A DNA stretch of 16,220 bases from an uncultured Clostridia bacterium (GCA_944387905.1 CALXGU010000014.1:1-16220); one strand, 5' to 3'; shown: positions 7,068-13,351, counted from the stretch's first letter. Numbers and translations are program-made. The notes: generated by a model from the sequence alone, not told the origin.

Positions 7068-8156
7068 TCAAATAGAAATTTCTTTTTCAAACGAGCCTAC
7101 AACCTTTACGTCCATGCAGTGAGGAGCGAGCTGACTGAGCATGCGTCTGCCTTCAAACGAGTTGATGCAGCCTTCGCCCTCGGCGTAGAAATAATAGCTC
7201 CAGCTCAGTTCTTTTGTGGGCCGGCTTTTCAGCGCGCGCAGGTTGAAACCGTTTTCGCCTATAGCGGATACCGCTCTGCCCAGACAGCCGGGTTCGTTTT
7301 TGACTGTAAACAGCAATATAAAATTGTTATCGGTAGGCGCAGGAGCTTTCTGCGCGCGTGAGAACACGGCAAACCTTGTAGTGTTGCTACCGCTTTCGTT
7401 TATGTGCGACTGCAAGATCTTAAGACCGTATTTGGCGGCGGCATCGGCGCTGCCGATAGCCGCAAGCTCATGCTTGCCTTCTTTTGCCACAAGCTCGGCG
7501 GCGACCGCGGTGTTGACCGCCTCGATGCTTTCAAAGCCGTGACGTTTTATGTATCCCGCGCACTGTCCCAGAGCCTGGGGGTGGCTGATAACGCTTTTTA
7601 CCTGGTCCATCGTAGTGCCTTTTACCGCCAGAAGATTCTGAACAATCTGAGCTTGATAGATCCCGTTTATGTACAGCGGACCGAAAAATGCGAGGTCCAT
7701 CACCTGCCCCACGTCGCCGTTATAGCTGTTTTCTATCGGCAGCAGAGCGCAGTCGCAATCGCCGTTTACCACAGCGTCATATGCGGCTTTGAAATCTGGA
7801 CAGCTGACGGTCGTACCCTGAGCGAACACCTTTTTTGCCGCGATGTCGGCAAACGCGCCAGGAACTCCGCTGTACGCTATCTTTCTGCCTGTTATCAGCC
7901 TGCGCTGGTAGTTTTTGGATATATCCATCTCACTCTGAAGGAAATTCACGTAAAACTCGCGCAGAGTGCTGTCGGATATAAACTCGCTGTTGCGGTTGAT
8001 AACCTGGGTTTCTCTGGGTATATCCTCTATCGGGAGTCCGCGTTCAGCCTTATACTGCGCCACTTCCTGCACCGCCGACATACGCCGTTGGAACAGACGC
8101 GCCATCTCCCTGTCGCATTCGTTTATTTCTCTGCGTGCCTTTTCAATATCCGCCAT
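7068..8156 (-). CDS. pheA: Bifunctional chorismate mutase / prephenate dehydratase (P-protein)
   Basis: Rearranges chorismate to prephenate and dehydrates it to phenylpyruvate, the Phe branch; cytosolic. The 362-residue protein has an AroQ-type chorismate mutase (about 1-87; EINECDREMARLFQRRM, then KAERGLP). Next is a prephenate dehydratase core (about 92-275; PGAFADIAA, LPIENSYNGDVGQV, SHPQALGQC, and the NTTRF catalytic Thr motif). A C-terminal ACT domain (about 283-362) follows. In the ACT domain the Phe-binding words of E. coli PheA (GALV and ESRP) read GCLG and KSRP. The start ATG has AGGGAG 11 bases upstream. The chorismate mutase here also serves the Tyr branch, since tyrA has none. It is the first structural gene of the operon, directly behind the attenuator leader. 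Confidence 0.96.
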   Translation of the reverse strand: MADIEKARREINECDREMARLFQRRMSAVQEVAQYKAERGLPIEDIPRETQVINRNSEFISDSTLREFYVNFLQSEMDISKNYQRRLITGRKIAYSGVPGAFADIAAKKVFAQGTTVSCPDFKAAYDAVVNGDCDCALLPIENSYNGDVGQVMDLAFFGPLYINGIYQAQIVQNLLAVKGTTMDQVKSVISHPQALGQCAGYIKRHGFESIEAVNTAVAAELVAKEGKHELAAIGSADAAAKYGLKILQSHINESGSNTTRFAVFSRAQKAPAPTDNNFILLFTVKNEPGCLGRAVSAIGENGFNLRALKSRPTKELSWSYYFYAEGEGCINSFEGRRMLSQLAPHCMDVKVVGSFEKEISI

Positions 8157-8185
8157 TTCTTTTTTTACTCCCTTAAAATTTTCAG

Positions 8186-8239
8186 AATAAAAGCCCGCAA
8201 TCCTATACTTTTTAAAATGAGTATACTCGATTGCGGGCT
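8186..8239 (-). terminator. Leader (attenuator) terminator before pheA
   Basis: A perfect 11-bp stem, AGCCCGCAATC (8192-8202) with GATTGCGGGCT (8229-8239), encloses an inner 6-bp stem, TATACT (8204-8209) with AGTATA (8220-8225). In the minus-strand transcript the hairpin is followed by TTTTATT. It lies between the operon promoter and the pheA ribosome binding site, so it would end transcription before the first structural gene unless it is disrupted. Confidence 0.85.
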
Positions 8240-8254
8240 ATCTATCGTATTTAA

Positions 8255-8280
8255 CGCTTGATTTTCAAGCGGATTTTGCG
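8255..8280 (-). promoter_or_regulatory. Candidate antiterminator and leader hairpin
   Basis: In transcript sense, CGCAAAATCC (8280-8271) is complementary to GGATTGCG (8203-8196), the 3' arm of the leader terminator, apart from a 2-base bulge. Next to it, CGCTTGA-AAA-TCAAGCG (8271-8255) forms a 7-bp hairpin that contains the leader peptide stop codon. A ribosome that finishes the leader peptide would cover this element. A ribosome stalled at the Tyr/Phe codons upstream would leave it free. The pairing is seen in the sequence; the switch is inference. Confidence 0.5.
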
Positions 8281-8327
8281 CACAGACAGTCCGTATATGA
8301 ATAGTAGTAAAATCGATTGATATACAT
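8265..8327 (-). CDS. Tyr/Phe-rich leader peptide of the aromatic operon
   Basis: A 20-codon frame starts at ATG 8327-8325 and stops at TGA 8267-8265. It reads M-Y-I-N-R and then FYYYSY, with five Tyr and one Phe within the first eleven residues, and ends CLCAKSA. It lies in the 5' leader between the operon promoter and the leader terminator, where a ribosome-sensing leader peptide belongs. Tyr and Phe are the two end products made by this operon. The weak point is the ribosome binding site: GAAAGG (8347-8342) lies 14 bases from the ATG, which is longer than usual. The predicted 5' end is near 8355. The peptide itself would have no function beyond being translated. Confidence 0.72.
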   Translation of the reverse strand: MYINRFYYYSYTDCLCAKSA

Positions 8328-8361
8328 TTGATGTAAGCGCGCCTTTCTTCATTTTTTGTTA

Positions 8362-8390
8362 ATGATACATCATTTTTAAGAGTTTGTCAA
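8362..8390 (-). promoter_or_regulatory. Promoter of the aromatic amino acid operon
   Basis: On the minus strand, TTGACA (8390-8385) and TATCAT (8367-8362) are separated by 17 bases. The -35 is perfect and the -10 matches four of six positions of the sigma-A consensus. Transcription should begin near 8355, about 200 bases upstream of pheA, leaving room for the attenuator leader. Confidence 0.88.
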
Positions 8391-8446
8391 CAAAAATTTA
8401 AAAACAAAAGGCGCGGGCAAAGATTTGAGTAAATTTAAAAGGGATA

Positions 8447-8475
8447 TTGACCGGGGCGGCGGAGTGTATTATAAT
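8447..8475 (+). promoter_or_regulatory. Promoter of the glycerol-1-phosphate dehydrogenase gene
   Basis: TTGACC (8447-8452) and a perfect TATAAT (8470-8475) are 17 bases apart. Initiation near 8482 leaves a short leader before the GGAGGG site. The promoter lies back to back with the aromatic operon promoter; the two -35 boxes are about 57 bases apart. Because it lies inside a longer upstream extension of the reading frame, it supports the ATG at 8509 as the true start. Confidence 0.85.
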
Positions 8476-8508
8476 GAGACAAACATAACAGCGGCAAACG
8501 GAGGGCGT

Positions 8509-9780
8509 ATGGATATAAACGAGCTTTTGAGGGGAAGAAATAACTGCGGATGCGGCAAAGATCACGTTTGTGAAATAGAGCAGGTTCGCATAGGCAGTTC
8601 AGTTACAGACCAGCTGCCCGAACTGTGCGGCAAATATAAAAGCATAGTTATTGCCGCCGACAGTAATACCTATCGTGTGTGCGGCAGGCGCGCGGCAAAA
8701 CTGCTGGAGGACAAGACGGAGTGCGTCAAGGTATTTGACGGACCGGGGCTTCTGATCCCCAACGAAGATGCGATATCAGAGCTCAGCGCATGCCTTACGC
8801 ACAAAACCGACCTTATAGTCGGAGTCGGGTCCGGAGTGATAAACGATCTGTGCAAATATGTCAGCTATAAACACGGGCTGCCGTATTTTATAGTTGCCAC
8901 GGCGCCGTCGATGGACGGATACGCGTCATCCGGCGCGGCAATGATCACCGGGAATATGAAGACGACCTTTGACGCGCATGTGCCGGCGGCGATAATCGGT
9001 GATGTGGATATACTCAGACAGGCGCCGATGGACATGATAAAGTCGGGATTCGGTGATATCATAGGCAAGTATTCGGCGCTTTGCGACTGGAAACTGTCCG
9101 AGCTTGTGAACGGCGAGTATATGTGCGGGTATGTGTATGATCTGACATATGAAACAGTCCGGCGCACCCGCGAGCTTGCGGGCGGGATAGAAAAACGTGA
9201 TCCTGAGACGATAAAGACGCTCATGGAGGCGCTTGTGATTGTGGGTATCGCGATGGCATACGTGGGCAATTCACGTCCGGCATCCGGAAGCGAGCACCAT
9301 CTTTCGCATTATTTTGAAATCACCGGCATAGTCAAAAACCGTGGGTATTTGCTGCATGGAATAGACGTTGCGTATTCTGCGGTTCAGACCCAGAAACTGC
9401 GGCAGAAAATAATCGCGCTTGGCTCAATGCCGGATAAAACCTATAAATTTGACCGTGAGCAATGGGAAAGACATATCCGGGAAAGCTACGGCTATGCGGC
9501 GGACGGGGTCATAGAGCTCCAGGACAGACTGGGACTGTATAATGCGGGACTTGAAAATATCTATCGCAGCAAGTGGGACGATATAATCCGTATACTGAGT
9601 CAGGCTCCGTCAGACAGCGAGCTTTGCGAAATTCTTGAGACGGCGGGGATACATTTTGCGGATTTCGAGAAGTTTTACGGCAGAGACGTCATAGATGATG
9701 CCGTGCTTTACGCCAAGGACCTCAAAGACAGGTACACCGTATTATGGCTGTACTATACTTTGTTTGCCCAAAACAGATAA
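8509..9780 (+). CDS. araM: sn-glycerol-1-phosphate dehydrogenase, AraM/EgsA-like
   Basis: Member of the iron-containing alcohol dehydrogenase-like superfamily that reduces dihydroxyacetone phosphate to sn-glycerol 1-phosphate with NAD(P)H; cytosolic. The 423-residue protein has the nucleotide-binding GVGSGVINDLCKY, then the ATAPSMDGYASSGAAM substrate motif of G1P dehydrogenases. Predicted metal ligands are Asp183 (GFGDIIGKY), one His of SGSEHHLSHYFE (263/264) and His283 (LLHGID). I chose ATG 8509 because GGAGGG lies 3 bases before it and the promoter's -10 box overlaps the longer frame from a TTG at 8425. It is a single-gene unit with its own promoter and terminator. In Bacillus the product feeds PcrB to make heptaprenylglyceryl phosphate; no PcrB homologue is in this window, so the lipid role is inference. 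The protein is somewhat longer than B. subtilis AraM. Confidence 0.88.
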   Translation: MDINELLRGRNNCGCGKDHVCEIEQVRIGSSVTDQLPELCGKYKSIVIAADSNTYRVCGRRAAKLLEDKTECVKVFDGPGLLIPNEDAISELSACLTHKTDLIVGVGSGVINDLCKYVSYKHGLPYFIVATAPSMDGYASSGAAMITGNMKTTFDAHVPAAIIGDVDILRQAPMDMIKSGFGDIIGKYSALCDWKLSELVNGEYMCGYVYDLTYETVRRTRELAGGIEKRDPETIKTLMEALVIVGIAMAYVGNSRPASGSEHHLSHYFEITGIVKNRGYLLHGIDVAYSAVQTQKLRQKIIALGSMPDKTYKFDREQWERHIRESYGYAADGVIELQDRLGLYNAGLENIYRSKWDDIIRILSQAPSDSELCEILETAGIHFADFEKFYGRDVIDDAVLYAKDLKDRYTVLWLYYTLFAQNR

Positions 9781-9787
9781 ATATCTG

Positions 9788-9814
9788 AAAGCGGAGTAAA
9801 ACTCCGCTTTTTTT
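9788..9814 (+). terminator. Terminator of the G1P dehydrogenase gene
   Basis: AGCGGAGT (9790-9797), loop AAA, ACTCCGCT (9801-9808), followed by a T-run to 9814. It starts about ten bases after the stop codon. This is a textbook intrinsic terminator; flanking A bases and the T-run extend the stem. Confidence 0.93.
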
Positions 9815-9839
9815 GTATACTTATAATCAGACGGAACAT

Positions 9840-9868
9840 TTGACAAAAATCATGGTCTTTGATATAAT
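9840..9868 (+). promoter_or_regulatory. Promoter of the ATP-grasp/PHP/NodB operon
   Basis: Perfect TTGACA (9840-9845) and perfect TATAAT (9863-9868) with a 17-base spacer. Predicted initiation near 9875, about 24 bases before the ATG at 9899. The consensus match suggests strong, possibly constitutive, expression; no operator-like palindrome is obvious. Confidence 0.9.
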
Positions 9869-9898
9869 TTTACATAATTATACAATACGGAGAAAAAT

Positions 9899-11023
9899 AT
9901 GACAGCAATCGTCACCGATGTACATTACAGAATGTCGGCAGCGCTGATACGTGATCTGTCGGACGCGGGCGTGCGGGTAATAGCCTGCGAGTATGCCGAT
10001 TATAAAGACCCGGTCGGATTTTACTGTCGGGGCGCCGCGGAGAAAAAGGTGCTGAGCGCGCACGACGGGATCTGTCAGCTGTATGAGCTGTGCGCAGAAG
10101 AATACCGGGCGACGGGCAGCAAGCCGGCGCTTATGCCGGTGGGAGCAAAGACTCTTGAGGCTGTCAGCCGTGATCGCGAAAGCTGTAAAGAGGTGTGCGG
10201 CATGGCGGTGCCGGACACGGAACAGCTGGAGCTGTTCAATGATAAGTCTGCGGTCTCGGATCTCGCGCAGCGGCTGGGCATCGCGGTAGCGAAGCAGTAC
10301 AGTCTTGAAGACGATTTTGAGTATCCGGTAGTCGTAAAGCCGGTCTGCGGTGAAAAAGCGGGGCTGGAGGCGGCAAAAAGATATGTAATAGCATACAACA
10401 GGGAGACGCTGGAGCGTGCCTTTGATAGATTTTATACGCTCACGAAGCAGCCGCCGCTTATATGCGAGTACCTGAGCGGACACGGCGCGGGCTGTTCCGT
10501 CATGGCGGTCGGCGGACAGATCAAGGCGCATATATGCCACAGACGGGTGCGGGAGTACCCGGTGACGGGCGGACCGTCAAGCTGCTGCGAAAAGATAGAG
10601 TCTGAGGAGCTTGTCGAATACGCATCTCTTATGACAGAGCGGACCGGATATACGGGCGTTGCAATGTTTGAGTTCAAGGTCGATTCCCGCGGCAGATACC
10701 GTCTGCTTGAGGTAAATCCGCGGGTCTGGGGCACCTATCCGCTCACCCGCGTATGCGGCAGCAACTTTTCTTATATATGGTATCTGGCAAGCCTGGGTCT
10801 GCCCGTATGCGATTTTAAAGGCGGAAAACCGGTAAGAATGGTATATTACCCCTCGGATTTTGCCGCGATGCTGGGCTATTTGAAGCGCGCGCAGCCTTCT
10901 GAGTTTTTTGCCGGACTCGCGGATTTTTTAAATCCGCGTGTCAAAAACGGACTCAGTGAAAAAGGCGACAGAGCGCCTTACCGCGCCTATATCAGATCAC
11001 TTTTGAAAAGGGGTTTAAAATGA
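9899..11023 (+). CDS. ATP-grasp ligase of unknown substrate (COG3919-like)
   Basis: 374 residues. The N-terminal third resembles a pre-ATP-grasp fold (TAIVTDVHYRMSAALIRDLSDAG). Then come the nucleotide-binding strand YPVVVKPVCGEKAG, the CEYLSGHGAGCSVMAVGG region and the metal-binding end of the ATP-grasp fold, RLLEVNPRVWGTYPL, with Glu271 and Asn273. Enzymes of this fold join a carboxylate to an amine or thiol through an acylphosphate. The pattern resembles carbamoyl-phosphate synthase-like and D-aspartate ligase-like ATP-grasp proteins, but the substrate cannot be read. There is no signal peptide or membrane segment. The start has GGAG 6 bases upstream. First gene of a three-gene operon; its stop overlaps the PHP start (ATGA), so translation is probably coupled. 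Confidence 0.85.
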   Translation: MTAIVTDVHYRMSAALIRDLSDAGVRVIACEYADYKDPVGFYCRGAAEKKVLSAHDGICQLYELCAEEYRATGSKPALMPVGAKTLEAVSRDRESCKEVCGMAVPDTEQLELFNDKSAVSDLAQRLGIAVAKQYSLEDDFEYPVVVKPVCGEKAGLEAAKRYVIAYNRETLERAFDRFYTLTKQPPLICEYLSGHGAGCSVMAVGGQIKAHICHRRVREYPVTGGPSSCCEKIESEELVEYASLMTERTGYTGVAMFEFKVDSRGRYRLLEVNPRVWGTYPLTRVCGSNFSYIWYLASLGLPVCDFKGGKPVRMVYYPSDFAAMLGYLKRAQPSEFFAGLADFLNPRVKNGLSEKGDRAPYRAYIRSLLKRGLK

Positions 11024-11736
11024 TACTGAAAGCGGATCTGCATGTGCATACCGACGCCTCTGACGGGCGTTCGGATATCAGCCGGCTTGTCTTGAGAGCA
11101 AAGCAGCTGGGTCTAGACGCAATAGCTGTATGTGATCATAATATGTGCACTCCCCTGCCGGACAGCGATATAATACTGATACCCGCCGCCGAGATCTCCA
11201 CAAACGTGGGGCATATCGTGGGACTGTATGTCAGGGATATCGATTTTGACACGCTTATAAAAGGCAGAACGGCAGACGCTGCGCAGGCGGTAGATCAAAT
11301 ACATGAGCGCGGCGGACTTGCGGTGCTTGCGCATCCGTTTGAGTATAAAAACGCGGATCCAAAACTGTTTGACGGCATACCGTTTGATTTTATCGAGACG
11401 GCAAATTCACGTGCGCCGATGAAGATAAAAAACGCAGACCATATGGCTCAGCGTTACGCGCAGACGCGCGGGATACCCTGTACCGGGGGCAGCGATGCGC
11501 ACGGCGCGGACGAGCTGGGCGGGGCGTACACCGAGATAGAGTGCGACAGCGCGCAGCAGCTTGAGTCGGCGCTCAGACAGGGCAAAACACGCGCGGTGTT
11601 TGTAAGACGCTGCAGATGGATACAAAAGGGCAAAACGCGCTTGAATCTTGCCCGCACAGACCCCAGCCTAAAAAAGACCGCAAAGGCTGTTGTATATTTT
11701 GCGTATACGCTTTTGCGTGAAATATTCGATTTTTAA
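11020..11736 (+). CDS. PHP-domain metal-dependent phosphoesterase
   Basis: 238 residues with the polymerase-and-histidinol-phosphatase fold motifs in order. They are DLHVHTDASDG (His8, His10), VCDHN (Asp39, His40), PAAEIST (Glu58), NVGHIVGLY (His65), LAHPFEY and TGGSDAHGADE. All metal ligands of the trinuclear PHP site seem present, so it should be active. Stand-alone relatives such as TrpH/YciV hydrolyse 3'-phosphates of nucleotides or short RNA. Here the substrate may instead be a phosphorylated intermediate made by the operon. The protein is cytosolic, with no signal peptide. The start overlaps the ATP-grasp stop by 4 bp with AAAAGGGG upstream. Its stop codon is part of the ribosome binding site of the next gene. 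Confidence 0.9.
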   Translation: MILKADLHVHTDASDGRSDISRLVLRAKQLGLDAIAVCDHNMCTPLPDSDIILIPAAEISTNVGHIVGLYVRDIDFDTLIKGRTADAAQAVDQIHERGGLAVLAHPFEYKNADPKLFDGIPFDFIETANSRAPMKIKNADHMAQRYAQTRGIPCTGGSDAHGADELGGAYTEIECDSAQQLESALRQGKTRAVFVRRCRWIQKGKTRLNLARTDPSLKKTAKAVVYFAYTLLREIFDF

Positions 11737-11748
11737 GGAGGTCATACC

Positions 11749-13083
11749 ATGTCGCTGATGACAAAAGCAATAGGCTGTGCAAAAAAGCTCAAGCATCGGT
11801 TTTCTGACAGGATAAATCAGAACCGTCCTGTATATTTAAGCCCCGTGCGGCGCATTGAACGAGTGGCGCTGAAGGAGCGGGTCGTCGCCATGACATTTGA
11901 CGACGGGCCCTGCGCTTTGCCGGCTAATCCGTCCGAAAGCAAAGACGCTCTGACGGCACAGCTTATCAGAACTCTTGAAAAATACGGCGCCAAAGGCACC
12001 TTTGACGTTGTCGGAGACACGTCAGACAACTATCCCGACAAGCCCGGAAAAGAGGGTTCTGTATTCTGGGGCGGCATCAAGTTTGACCATTATCCGGATT
12101 TTGAAAAAGACAGCTTCGGCGGTGTCAAAAACTGTCCTGAGCTTGTAAAAATGATACTTGACGGCGGACATGAGATAACAAGCCATACATGGTCGCACGT
12201 GCTGTTCGGGCCCAAGCCGCTGGTGTACGGCCGGCGCGATCCGCTCAATACGATACATGACGTTACAGCCGATCTGCAGAAAATGCATGATTTCATGAAG
12301 GACAATTACGGCTATGAGATAAAACTGTCCAGGCCTCCGCATTATGTTGACAATACCAAAGACGGATTCAGCGCGTATGACGCATACGCGGTCATGGGCT
12401 ATCAGTACCTTGCCGCAAGCTTCGACGGCGCGGGCTGGCTGCCGCTGCCGTCATATCAGGCAGAGGTAGAGGCGACCTGGAAGCCGATCGAACAGAAGCT
12501 CGGCGAAAATCCGGATTATTTCTGCGGACAGATAATATTCCAGAAGGACGGCTATAATATGTCCCGCCGCTCGCCTGTGGCAGACGGACTTGAAAAGCAG
12601 CTTGAACTGCTGACAGAGCACGGATATCGTGTGGTGACTGTGTCCGAGCTGCTTGAGATGTGTCCGTTTTCCGATCTGTGTCCGTCAGACGAAACTTTTG
12701 CACATGCAAAAAAGCTGCTGGATATGGGAGTTTGTGTCTGCTATCGTGATAATACGGTACGTCCGCAAAATCTGCTGACGCGCGGTGAGCTTGCGATGAT
12801 GCTCAACGGAGTCTCGGCCGCTTCAAGGCGCATTGAGCTGGTAAAATCGAAGAAGAATCCGGCGTCGGATGTCATGTTTGGGCATCCGTATGCCGCGGCT
12901 GTTGCAGAGGCAGTCGAAAGCGGACAGATGACGCTTACGATGGGCAGGTTCAATCCGCAAGTGCCTGTAACGCCGGCTGAATTTACCTCGGCGTGTAAAA
13001 AGCGGCTGGGCTGTGACATAAAAGCCCCGCAGGCGCCCGTTTCGCGCTCTGCCGCGATCGCCGCGCTCGCACAGGCTCTCTGA
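11749..13083 (+). CDS. NodB-like polysaccharide deacetylase with SLH-like C-terminus
   Basis: 444 residues. Residues about 45-290 form a NodB homology domain: AMTFDDGP (Asp51, Asp52), SHTWSH with zinc-type His146 and His150, and Arg195 in RPPHYVDN. A long stretch lies between the first two motifs. Where carbohydrate esterase 4 enzymes have a Leu-x-His motif, this protein reads IIFQKDGYN (264-267), so the last catalytic His seems absent. Residues about 310-444 hold two SLH-like repeats (FSDLCP...NLLTRGELAMML; ASDVMFGHPYAAAVAEAVESG...PVTPAEF) and a short third (PVSRSAAIAALAQAL). No signal peptide is visible; the N-terminus is basic. The strong AAGGAGG at 11735-11741 fixes the start. The last 18 codons lie in the first unit of a 61-bp repeat. 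A deacetylase role is uncertain; polysaccharide or other amide/ester substrates are possible. Confidence 0.85.
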   Translation: MSLMTKAIGCAKKLKHRFSDRINQNRPVYLSPVRRIERVALKERVVAMTFDDGPCALPANPSESKDALTAQLIRTLEKYGAKGTFDVVGDTSDNYPDKPGKEGSVFWGGIKFDHYPDFEKDSFGGVKNCPELVKMILDGGHEITSHTWSHVLFGPKPLVYGRRDPLNTIHDVTADLQKMHDFMKDNYGYEIKLSRPPHYVDNTKDGFSAYDAYAVMGYQYLAASFDGAGWLPLPSYQAEVEATWKPIEQKLGENPDYFCGQIIFQKDGYNMSRRSPVADGLEKQLELLTEHGYRVVTVSELLEMCPFSDLCPSDETFAHAKKLLDMGVCVCYRDNTVRPQNLLTRGELAMMLNGVSAASRRIELVKSKKNPASDVMFGHPYAAAVAEAVESGQMTLTMGRFNPQVPVTPAEFTSACKKRLGCDIKAPQAPVSRSAAIAALAQAL

Positions 13084-13185
13084 CATTGCGCAGGCGCCCG
13101 TTTCGCATTCTGCCGCGATCGCCGCGCTCGCACAGGCTCTCTGACATTGCGCAGGCGCCCGTTTCGCATTCTGCCGCGATCCGCG
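13029..13185 (+). repeat. 61-bp tandem repeat of the deacetylase 3' end
   Basis: Two full units (13029-13089, 13090-13150) and a partial third (13151 to about 13185) begin with GCAGGCGCCCGTTTCGC. The first encodes the last residues of the NodB-like protein and its TGA stop (13081-13083). The next units repeat that coding end and stop downstream of the gene. Units 2 and 3 share CGCATTCTG where unit 1 has CGCGCTCTG, so unit 3 probably arose from unit 2. Since 61 is not a multiple of 3, the later copies are out of frame and non-coding. Confidence 0.95.
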
Positions 13186-13207
13186 CTATACTTATTTATA
13201 TTGTTTA

Positions 13208-13240
13208 AAAGCCGTGCCGAAGGCACGGCTTTGTGTTTTT
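13208..13240 (+). terminator. Terminator of the ATP-grasp/PHP/NodB operon
   Basis: AAAGCCGTGCC (13208-13218), loop GAA, GGCACGGCTTT (13222-13232), then GTGTTTTT. A perfect 11-bp stem with T-rich tail, placed after the 61-bp repeat, so the repeat copies are part of the transcript's 3' end. Confidence 0.92.
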
Positions 13241-13281
13241 ATCCGCAATTTTGTCCGCCTGCGCCGCAAAAAAATTACATG

Positions 13282-13310
13282 TTGACAGAAGCTTTGTATA
13301 GGTATATAAT
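13282..13310 (+). promoter_or_regulatory. Promoter of the padR-DUF1048 operon
   Basis: Perfect TTGACA (13282-13287) and TATAAT (13305-13310) with a 17-base spacer. Expected initiation at about 13317 lies inside the palindrome described next, so binding there would block initiation. Confidence 0.9.
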
Positions 13311-13313
13311 GAT

Positions 13314-13338
13314 CGGTACAAAGTAATACTTAGTACCG
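13314..13338 (+). promoter_or_regulatory. Probable PadR operator
   Basis: A 25-base palindrome centred on 13326. Its arms are CGGTAC-A-AAGTA (13314-13325) and TACTT-A-GTACCG (13327-13338). All arm positions pair except the single A at 13320 and 13332, plus the central A. It overlaps the predicted transcription start, directly upstream of a PadR gene. Autorepression is the usual mode for PadR-family genes; that this protein binds here is inference. Confidence 0.75.
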
Positions 13339-13351
13339 GAGAACCGTAAAA

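Noticed and set aside
7042..7071. TTG start extending aroB by ten codons and overlapping pheA
   Set aside because: No ribosome binding site precedes it. The ATG at 7041 has GGAGAG at good spacing and matches the family's N-terminus.
7404..8261. Long plus-strand open frame of 285 codons opposite pheA
   Set aside because: It is a shadow of pheA, has no family resemblance or ribosome binding site, and pheA has intact domains on the other strand.
8251..8352. A 33-codon frame overlapping the leader peptide in another frame
   Set aside because: Its ATG would be only about three bases from the predicted transcript start, with no room for a ribosome binding site. It has just two Tyr and one Phe, not clustered, whereas the overlapping frame has the FYYYSY cluster.
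8157..8390. T-box or other tRNA-sensing leader
   Set aside because: I find no AGGGTGGNACCGCG-like T-box sequence or long specifier stem, and the leader of about 200 bases is short for one.
8425..8508. TTG start extending the G1P dehydrogenase by 28 codons
   Set aside because: The promoter at 8447-8475 lies within the extension, so the extension would not be transcribed. The ATG at 8509 has a strong GGAGGG.
9878..10540. 220-codon minus-strand frame opposite the ATP-grasp gene
   Set aside because: It is rich in Arg, His and Tyr with no domain pattern, overlaps a gene with clear motifs and would cover that gene's start region; a shadow frame.
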